A program made the translations under genes and the position numbers. A DNA stretch of 14,088 bases, taken from the NCBI GenBank assembly GCA_014534095.1, contig JACVSD010000038.1, forward strand, positions 1-14,088. Direction: 5' to 3'. The notes under the pieces were generated by a model. That model had not been told where the DNA came from, did not search any database, and was given only the letters and a program-made list of their open reading frames with translations. The stretch is from Nitrospiraceae bacterium (GTDB lineage: Bacteria; Nitrospirota; Nitrospiria; Nitrospirales; Nitrospiraceae). Position 1 is the stretch's first letter, and every line of letters starts with the position of its first letter. Of the stretch, positions 8,551 through 14,088 are shown in pieces.

Positions 8551-11500
8551 TCAGCCAGAATATTTGCCCTTTCGGGCAACGGCAACCAGGAGCTGACCGT
8601 CCAGTATGGGAGTGATGCGTATCGGAGAGGCTCCCGCGTTCAAGAGGAGTACCGCCAATTGCTCGCGTCCATAACTATGGAGGACACCGTGACGGAGAGC
8701 CTCTCGTAGGCGTCCCAGGTAATGAAGCAGCCCGCGGCTTGATGGCCCGAGCTCATCCTGTGCCGTCGCCCGCAGATGGTGACGACAGATCTGTGACAAG
8801 TCGGTGTGGGGTTGGAACGCTGTGAGCAGAAGAATCCCACCTTCATCGAGCGCCTCGAGACCCCGCCGCAGGCTCAAGAGCGGAGAAGGGCAGAAGGCCA
8901 GCGAGAGATGGAATGCGACCCTGGCGGGCGCTCTCCCGGAAGAAAACGGCGCTGCGGAACTCCAATCCAACGGTACCCACTCGGGTTCTAAGAGATCGGT
9001 GATCGGCGACGGTAAGGCGAATGTGCCGGTAATTTCGCGCATAAATAAGTCCAGCGCCCCCTGTGCCGCCGTAAGCGTTTCTTCGGCCTGCTCCAGTCCG
9101 ACATAGTGGAGCGGCGGTCCGGGCCATCCCCGGTGATGTGAAAGCCGGTAAATTTGATTCGTGATGATCAGCTTCGCTAAGTCCCCATGCCCACAGCCCA
9201 CGTCGAGGATGGTCATGCCCGGCTCAAGAGGGAGGAGTTCGCGATACACGTGGTCGCGGACGCCCCAGAATTCATGAACATTGTTCAGGTGAGGCAGTTG
9301 CGCGAGATGCGCAATCCAGAGCGCCTCTCGGATGGGCTGAGGCACGTGGTGGCCGATACACGTTCGTTCGTGCTCCAAGGTCTGTTGCCGTTCGATGTCC
9401 TTAGGGGAGGGTTCTTCTGCTTCGATGGAACGGCGTTCCAGCCCGAAAGACGCCGCGATTTGTTTGAAGATGGCAAGGAACGTGGCGGTGTGACGGGCGT
9501 CGTACGGTTCACGCTGCAGCGACAGATCGCTGGACAATGCCATGGTGACCGGCTTCTGCCCCAACCCATCGAGGGAGGTTTTTAAGGATTCGGAGATGTG
9601 GGGCGGCGCTGTGCGAGTAGTGAAGATAAGCGGCGGATCAGTCAATGCGGCTAGATCGCGGGCGGATGTCGACAGGTGAATGTAGTCCGCGGCCACTGCA
9701 TCCCCGAGGAAGTGGTCCAGATTCACGTTGTAGCCCCACAGGTTTTCGATCCCTCGTTGGACGCCTTGATGGTGCTCCGATAAGACATCGCGGCCGTAGC
9801 TGAGCGTGAGGGCACTTTGCAGGTCGAGCATGGGATTGGCTAGGAGAAGGCGGCCCCTTGCTCTAGTTAACGCCATGACCCTCAAGGCAATCCGCGCACC
9901 CACGTCCTCAGCCAGGATGGCAAGGGGCGCGGTAGGCCAGGTGCTGCGCGCGAAATCCAGAACCGTCTGACAATCCACCTGCATGCTTTGCAGGGTGGTG
10001 TGCAGCACGTCTCCCTCACTTTGGCCGACATGATTCGTATGATCATAGCGGAGCACCCGGATGCGGTTGGCCGCAAGGACATACGAGAGCGGCAGATAAT
10101 CGGTTTGGGTCTTTCCGAATCCCGGCACGATTATGACCACCGGAGTGGTCGGGGAGATCTGATGGCGCGCGTGATCGTCCGTGATCGCAATAACTTGCTG
10201 CCGTGCGTTCCGGGACTCTCGTCGGGCGCTCACGATAGAGGAGCGTCCGACGATACCTTCAAGATCCACGGACGAGCCGATATGTTGGGCGACGACACGA
10301 TTAATTTCCCGTTCGGCAAACGCCGTGGATTGAACGAACCGGATGCCGATGCGCTGTGCAGCCTGGGCAGGACCCGGCCGCAGGTCAGAAGGGGCGTGAT
10401 GATCCGGCGCCATCCATACAATCCGCGCAGTCAGAATGGCTTCGGGGGCTTCCGGTTCATGTGTTTTCGGCGGTCCCAGCGGACCGGTCGACGAAAAATG
10501 AAGCGCTACCGGATCACCGACGGCTCCCGGCGCCTGTTGCATCTGCAGGCAGGCGCCGCCTCGACTCATGTTGACCAGGAGGCCGAGCGGCCGCTGAGCC
10601 GCGACATTGAGTGACGCGGTGTCGATGCGAGTCGGCATGGCCACTCGCACTCGTAGCGTTTCCCGGCGTTCCCTTCCTTCAGGGGCCGCCCCGACCGGCG
10701 GAGGGACCGCCTCGCGGACATCGTCGGGCAGTGAAAGCAGGGCCTCTAGTGTCACCGAGAGGTTTCTCGACTGCGCTTCTTCCACGAGGGAGGCCAACAC
10801 TTGCCGCTCCATCTCGGTCTCGGAAGTGAAGCGGAAGGCGAGCAGCGTGGAGGAATCTTCCGTGCCGGCGGGTATGGATGTGACCCGGCTCTGAGCGAGC
10901 CCTTGGAGTTCAAGCATCCCTACCGGGGTCTTGAGGATCACGTACACGGGCTGCGCATCCAAGGGCGGCAGCACGCCTTCGAGAAGAATACCCGCCCCGC
11001 CCAAGCTCAGATTGGTTACGGTGCCTTCACGGATGGCGTTGCCTGCCGTAATGCGCGCGGGCAGATGAACCATGGCGCGAGTCGCCTGGCGTCGATCGGG
11101 CAGCGGGGTCGCAGACCGTACGGAGGATGCCGGCTGAGGGACCGTCACAGGAAGTGGCCCGGTCGCACCGGGCGACGCCGAGGGTGAAAGCGGCACCTCC
11201 GCGTGGGTGAGCGACGGCGGCGGATGATCTACGGGCAATTGAAGGGTGATGGATAAGAGTCCGCCGGCGGGCGCGGCAAAATCCAGACGCCCTCCCAATT
11301 GCCGGATCAGGACGTACGCGTCGAACAGGGTGGAGGTGTCCTGAGCCAGCGGCCGGATCTTCGCCGGTGGAAGCGTGGTTTCTTCAATGCGGATTTCTAT
11401 CTGAACAGGGTCGCTGGGGCGAAGCACCCCCGTAGTGACGCGAAGCCGGTGACGGGAGCCCATGGCTTCGACATAGCGTTGCGCCTGCGACACCAGCGTC

Positions 11501-12690
11501 CGGAACAGCTGCTGTGCCACCTCGACGTCTCCACGAAATGGCGGCAACTCCGCCGCATAGCGGCGCTCCACGTTGTCGTTCTGTACGGACTCGGGATGCA
11601 TGGCAGCCAGGACGGCGTCCATGAGGTCGTTTACCGTAGGCCCCGTCGTATCAGCGCCCTGGGCGGCTTCTGCCAGAGCGGTACCGTGACGGACCGCTTC
11701 CGTCGCCTGCTGTAAGAGGGATTGGAACTGCTGATCAATTTTTACGCCTTGGATCGCTGCATATAACTGTTGTGATTGTGTGAGAACCGCCGCCAGCGGC
11801 TCATGAATCTGCTTCGCCAAGGTGGAGATTTGCCGAGCGATGCCGACTACCCGATCGGTTTCCTGGAGCTGCCGCTCCAGGCGCCGAATAACGGTTTCCT
11901 GTTCCCGCTCGGCTGACATGTCGCGGAGAAGACCAAGCGTGCCTACAAACCGTCGATCCGGGTCGTACAGACCTTTGGCGCTCACTTCGGCGGGGATCCG
12001 GACAGCGGTGCTGCCTTCCGCCGGCATTTTCCGTGTGAGGTCGATGCGAAGGCGGCGAGCGGCGCGGGAGCCGGTTCGACGTTCGTTGAAGCGATAGCGC
12101 GCATAGTCCATCTGCTCGGCCGGAATCAGGTTGGCATAGGGCACTCCGGCCAGGTCTTCGGGCGCGTACCCAAGCAGCGCCGTGATAGATGGGCTGAGAT
12201 AGACGAAACGGCCTTCGGCGTCTAGCTCGTATAAGACGTCCCCCAGGGCATCAATCAACCGTCCATGGCGTTCTTGTGTGCGCTCCAGTGTGATGCGGAG
12301 GGCCCGCTTTTCCATCGCCTCCTTGGTGTACAGCACCAGTTCGGTTAGGAACGCAGGCGACTTTTTGTACAGGGAAAAATCGGCGCCGGCCTGCAGGGCG
12401 TCGACTGCCGCAGCCGCGTCGCTATGATCCGTCTGCAGCACGATGGCGGCGGCCGAGGCCAGGCGCTTTAACTCCGGGAGAACCGGTGTAGGCCGCTGAG
12501 CCAGGAGTCGTTCATCGACGAGGAGAAGATGCCAACGCGCTCGAGGAGCCCATTGGAGCGCTTCGTCGAGCGAGTAGACGGCTTCAACGCGGCATCCTGG
12601 GAAAAAGCTCCGCAAGCTCATGGTAACGAGCTTGATCTCTTCCCCGATGTCGTTGATGACGAGAATCGTCGCGGGTTCCGTCTGCGGCAT
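8551..12690 (-). CDS. Giant signalling protein: receiver-PAS-pseudokinase-PilZ-PilZ-LuxD-like hydrolase-SAM methyltransferase
   Basis: This is a 1379-residue cytoplasmic protein; no signal peptide or membrane span is seen. Domains in order: receiver (about 8-125; N13-D14, D59, T87, K109/K110); PAS (about 140-262; LGDVLYELDAEGRFVYLSP); kinase-like region (about 270-475) lacking the phospho-acceptor (K293 in LAKQIHEPL) and recognisable N, G1 and G2 boxes; Pro/Ser-rich linker (475-530). Then PilZ 1 (R534xxxR538, N560LSLGG) and PilZ 2 (R676xxxR680, N707MSRGG), both keeping the c-di-GMP-binding motifs. An alpha/beta-hydrolase domain follows (about 830-1090) that resembles LuxD acyltransferase (IIVPGFG, RYDHTNHVG, AEDVGARIA), with D929 where the nucleophile Ser is expected. 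The C-terminal class I methyltransferase (about 1110-1379) has motif I ILDVGCGHGD at 1161-1170. ATG at 12690 follows an AGGAAAAGG Shine-Dalgarno-like stretch. Substrate unknown. One uninterrupted frame argues against an assembly fusion. Confidence 0.9.
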   Translation of the reverse strand: MPQTEPATILVINDIGEEIKLVTMSLRSFFPGCRVEAVYSLDEALQWAPRARWHLLLVDERLLAQRPTPVLPELKRLASAAAIVLQTDHSDAAAAVDALQAGADFSLYKKSPAFLTELVLYTKEAMEKRALRITLERTQERHGRLIDALGDVLYELDAEGRFVYLSPSITALLGYAPEDLAGVPYANLIPAEQMDYARYRFNERRTGSRAARRLRIDLTRKMPAEGSTAVRIPAEVSAKGLYDPDRRFVGTLGLLRDMSAEREQETVIRRLERQLQETDRVVGIARQISTLAKQIHEPLAAVLTQSQQLYAAIQGVKIDQQFQSLLQQATEAVRHGTALAEAAQGADTTGPTVNDLMDAVLAAMHPESVQNDNVERRYAAELPPFRGDVEVAQQLFRTLVSQAQRYVEAMGSRHRLRVTTGVLRPSDPVQIEIRIEETTLPPAKIRPLAQDTSTLFDAYVLIRQLGGRLDFAAPAGGLLSITLQLPVDHPPPSLTHAEVPLSPSASPGATGPLPVTVPQPASSVRSATPLPDRRQATRAMVHLPARITAGNAIREGTVTNLSLGGAGILLEGVLPPLDAQPVYVILKTPVGMLELQGLAQSRVTSIPAGTEDSSTLLAFRFTSETEMERQVLASLVEEAQSRNLSVTLEALLSLPDDVREAVPPPVGAAPEGRERRETLRVRVAMPTRIDTASLNVAAQRPLGLLVNMSRGGACLQMQQAPGAVGDPVALHFSSTGPLGPPKTHEPEAPEAILTARIVWMAPDHHAPSDLRPGPAQAAQRIGIRFVQSTAFAEREINRVVAQHIGSSVDLEGIVGRSSIVSARRESRNARQQVIAITDDHARHQISPTTPVVIIVPGFGKTQTDYLPLSYVLAANRIRVLRYDHTNHVGQSEGDVLHTTLQSMQVDCQTVLDFARSTWPTAPLAILAEDVGARIALRVMALTRARGRLLLANPMLDLQSALTLSYGRDVLSEHHQGVQRGIENLWGYNVNLDHFLGDAVAADYIHLSTSARDLAALTDPPLIFTTRTAPPHISESLKTSLDGLGQKPVTMALSSDLSLQREPYDARHTATFLAIFKQIAASFGLERRSIEAEEPSPKDIERQQTLEHERTCIGHHVPQPIREALWIAHLAQLPHLNNVHEFWGVRDHVYRELLPLEPGMTILDVGCGHGDLAKLIITNQIYRLSHHRGWPGPPLHYVGLEQAEETLTAAQGALDLFMREITGTFALPSPITDLLEPEWVPLDWSSAAPFSSGRAPARVAFHLSLAFCPSPLLSLRRGLEALDEGGILLLTAFQPHTDLSQICRHHLRATAQDELGPSSRGLLHYLGRLREALRHGVLHSYGREQLAVLLLNAGASPIRITPILDGQLLVAVARKGKYSG

Positions 12691-12795
12691 GCCTTTTCCT
12701 GATCTGCATAGTCTGTGGGCGCCGCCTACTTGAAATCAGATAGCGGCTCCGCATGCATCGATCTTTTCGACCGGATTCCTCTGCGGACGAGGTCG

Positions 12796-12818
12796 GCGCC
12801 GAACTAGGCGTTCGCCGC
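12796..12818 (-). repeat. Inverted repeat in the putative leader of the giant gene
   Basis: Two 9-nt arms (12796-12804 and 12810-12818) pair with one C-C mismatch around a 5-nt loop, giving a GC-rich hairpin about 105-130 nt upstream of the ATG. There is no T-run on either strand, so it is not an intrinsic terminator. It may be a regulator-binding site or a leader structure; role unknown. Confidence 0.35.
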
Positions 12819-12952
12819 GTGTCGGGGTCTTGAATACCATACACCCGACCGGGAAACCCAGGTTACACGCGCATAAAACCAGATCTCTTTGGTAGGGGAA
12901 GGCGCCGAGCTTAGAGGACCGGGCGTTTGAGGGGAGGATGGGCCGACAGGCG

Positions 12953-12982
12953 CCGGGAAGCGGCTTAGAAGAACCGTCCCGG
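12953..12982 (-). repeat. GC-rich hairpin just downstream of the secreted-protein gene
   Basis: CCGGGA (12953-12958) pairs with TCCCGG (12977-12982). After a 2-nt bulge, CGG pairs with CCG, with a further CTT/AAG pairing in the loop. It begins 17 nt after the stop codon of the minus-strand gene ending at 13000, the expected place for a terminator. It lacks a following T-run in the minus direction, so it is at best a non-canonical or 3'-end-protecting structure. Confidence 0.35.
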
Positions 12983-12999
12983 CCCCAGACGTGGTCCGG

Positions 13000-13998
13000 C
13001 TAAGGAGCCATTGCGCTCTTCTGAGTCGGGCAAGCGCCCGGCGTCATATACAGCAAGTAGTTGCCCATTCCATGCTGAGCTTCTTGTTTGTGAAGGGGAT
13101 GGTGGTGAACCATCACCATTTCATACTCTTCAGCGGTGGTGACGGGAAATCCCTGACCGTCCTTGTAGACATGGTGCGGCTGAAATTCTCTGAAGGTGCC
13201 ATGAAGATCGACGTCGGGTACCGTGCGCAGGAGGGTTTGTTTCCTAGTTGTATTTTCCAGGGCTATCATGAGCAGTTCGTCATGCCCGTGGGGATAGGCG
13301 AATTTGACGCAGCCGTCCATATGGAACTTCAACGGCGCCCGGTGCACCTGCACTCCGGGTTTGATCTCGATCCCTTCATCTGTTTGATCGGCACCTCGTT
13401 GGGCGAACTTGCTATAACACACAATGTTGACCCCGACTTGGTACACGTCCATTTCTTTGACCGGCTGAGATTCCGGCGCCATATACATCGTAAACGTCGC
13501 CATCACGTCTTTCGTGGGCGGCGCTTTATGGTAGAAGGCGACAACCGACATCAAGTGCTCGCCCTTGCCCAGCTTGACCCCATAGCCATGCGGGAAACGG
13601 GCCTCGGTCATTTCCAATCCGGCCCCGCCGAAGAAGAGCGGTTCCCCGGGACAGGAGACACTGGGTTTGTCGTTGTTGAGCATGAGAATGTGATGCAGAT
13701 AGTTGCGAGGGAGTTCCTTTCCGTCTTTGGTAAACACAGAGGACTTATAGCCGACCATGTACATGTCTTTGGGCAGCTGAAAAATGTGCTTCGGCATACT
13801 GGCCGCAAGATCCCCGTCATGGCTCACCGGAAGGTCGATCGGGCCGAACGTGAGGATCACTTTGTTGTCTTGTATGGTGACGGTAGTGGTGGTTTGATTC
13901 TTGAGCGTCGGGACGGGATGGTGATCGTGCCCGCCGGAGCCCAATGCCGGAGAAGCGGACAGCAGAGTGACGAGGAACAAGGCGACAGTGAAATGCAT
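13000..13998 (-). CDS. Secreted His-rich protein, possibly SURNod19/copper-monooxygenase-like beta-sandwich
   Basis: The predicted protein has 332 residues. The start is placed at ATG 13998 rather than the in-frame ATG at 14031. GGAGGG (14002-14007) precedes 13998, and the shorter form opens directly with a clean signal peptide (MHFTVALFLVTLLSASPALG), whereas the longer one has no Shine-Dalgarno. Cleavage near residue 20-22 would expose GGHDHHPVP, a likely metal-binding tail; another His cluster lies near the C-terminus (VHHHPLH). The body has LHHILMLNND, FGGAGLEMTEARFPHGYGV and later FHMDGCVKFAYPHGHDE, recalling the SURNod19-type family and, loosely, the HH-containing sheets of copper type II monooxygenases. 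Four Cys (PSVSCPG, NIVCYSK, DGCVKF, GACPTQ) could form disulfides. A periplasmic or extracellular location is well supported, the family assignment only weakly, and no reaction can be named. It is monocistronic as far as seen. Confidence 0.8.
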   Translation of the reverse strand: MHFTVALFLVTLLSASPALGSGGHDHHPVPTLKNQTTTTVTIQDNKVILTFGPIDLPVSHDGDLAASMPKHIFQLPKDMYMVGYKSSVFTKDGKELPRNYLHHILMLNNDKPSVSCPGEPLFFGGAGLEMTEARFPHGYGVKLGKGEHLMSVVAFYHKAPPTKDVMATFTMYMAPESQPVKEMDVYQVGVNIVCYSKFAQRGADQTDEGIEIKPGVQVHRAPLKFHMDGCVKFAYPHGHDELLMIALENTTRKQTLLRTVPDVDLHGTFREFQPHHVYKDGQGFPVTTAEEYEMVMVHHHPLHKQEAQHGMGNYLLYMTPGACPTQKSAMAP

Positions 13999-14029
13999 AA
14001 ACCCTCCAAAAGTGAGTGGACGAACCTGC

Positions 14030-14056
14030 ATGTTAGACGAGGAAGGTTCTTGGCAA
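14030..14056 (-). promoter_or_regulatory. Candidate promoter for the secreted His-rich protein
   Basis: On the minus strand, TTGCCA (14051-14056, five of six to TTGACA) and TAACAT (14030-14035, four of six to TATAAT) are separated by 15 nt, shorter than the preferred 16-18. Transcription would begin near 14023, leaving a 25-nt leader that contains the GGAGGG site. It would also put the upstream in-frame ATG (14031) outside the transcript, agreeing with the chosen start. Confidence 0.3.
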
Positions 14057-14088
14057 GTGGGGCGGTTGAGTCAGGCGTTTCCATTCAT

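Larger units (their letters stand above)
12691..12999. other. 309-nt intergenic region upstream of the giant gene
   Basis: No credible gene is found here. It separates the secreted-protein gene from the giant regulator, both on the minus strand, so it should hold the end of one transcript and the control region of the other. I see two inverted repeats (12796-12818 and 12953-12982) and an imperfect direct repeat around 12901-12920 and 12949-12976. No minus-strand promoter with both a good -35 and -10 was found; a TATGGT (minus strand, near 12830-12840) has no matching -35. A short minus-strand frame crossing 12584-12844 is a shadow of the giant gene. Confidence 0.5.

Noticed and set aside
8474..8596. 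Plus-strand 40-codon frame with GGGAGG upstream, in the kinase/giant-gene gap
   Set aside because: The GGAGG lies about 17 nt before the ATG, too far. The frame runs antisense into the 3' end of the giant gene, and the peptide has no recognisable features.
9988..10614. 208-codon plus-strand frame antisense to the giant gene
   Set aside because: It lies wholly opposite conserved PilZ and hydrolase motifs, and its translation is Arg/Gly/His-rich without domain-like pattern, as expected of a GC-rich shadow frame.
12584..12844. Minus-strand 86-codon frame spanning the giant gene start
   Set aside because: It overlaps the well-supported receiver in another frame, has a low-complexity Arg/Ser composition and no Shine-Dalgarno.

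Overview
The window is ordinary chromosomal DNA from a Gram-negative bacterium. It carries an LPS-assembly outer-membrane protein (LptD) and dense two-component and c-di-GMP signalling genes, at moderately high GC. Gene content and protein style are reminiscent of Nitrospira/Nitrospirota. That assignment is inference from general familiarity, because no rRNA or other marker gene is present. No tRNA, rRNA, CRISPR array, insertion sequence, integrase or phage gene was seen.

Layout. Left, + strand: the 3' part of lptD (open at the window edge), then a well-formed sigma70-type promoter driving a thioredoxin gene (GTG start at 2327), followed after 20 nt by recN. recN converges on a minus-strand signalling block with only 23 nt between the stop codons. 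Read in transcription order (right to left), that block holds: a 1379-residue multidomain regulator (12690-8551); a soluble GAF histidine kinase (8443-7175); an NtrC-type sigma54-activating response regulator (7154-5724); and a receiver/HD-GYP response regulator (5534-4398). Further right, also on the minus strand, is a secreted His-rich beta-sandwich-like protein (13998-13000).

How the genes may work together. The GAF kinase and the NtrC-type regulator sit 20 nt apart and form a classical cytoplasmic two-component pair acting on sigma54 promoters elsewhere. The HD-GYP regulator looks like a c-di-GMP phosphodiesterase-type output, though two usually conserved residues differ. The giant protein carries two PilZ domains that keep their c-di-GMP-binding motifs, so c-di-GMP is the common theme of the block.

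The most unusual object is the 1379-residue protein. Its order is receiver, PAS, degenerate histidine kinase (phospho-acceptor His replaced by Lys, ATP-binding boxes lost), Pro-rich linker, PilZ, PilZ, a LuxD-like alpha/beta-hydrolase domain whose catalytic triad appears to be missing, and a SAM-dependent methyltransferase with an intact motif I. It reads as a methyltransferase wired to phospho-signal, PAS and c-di-GMP inputs, with two catalytically dead modules kept as scaffolds or sensors. I know of no described system with this architecture.
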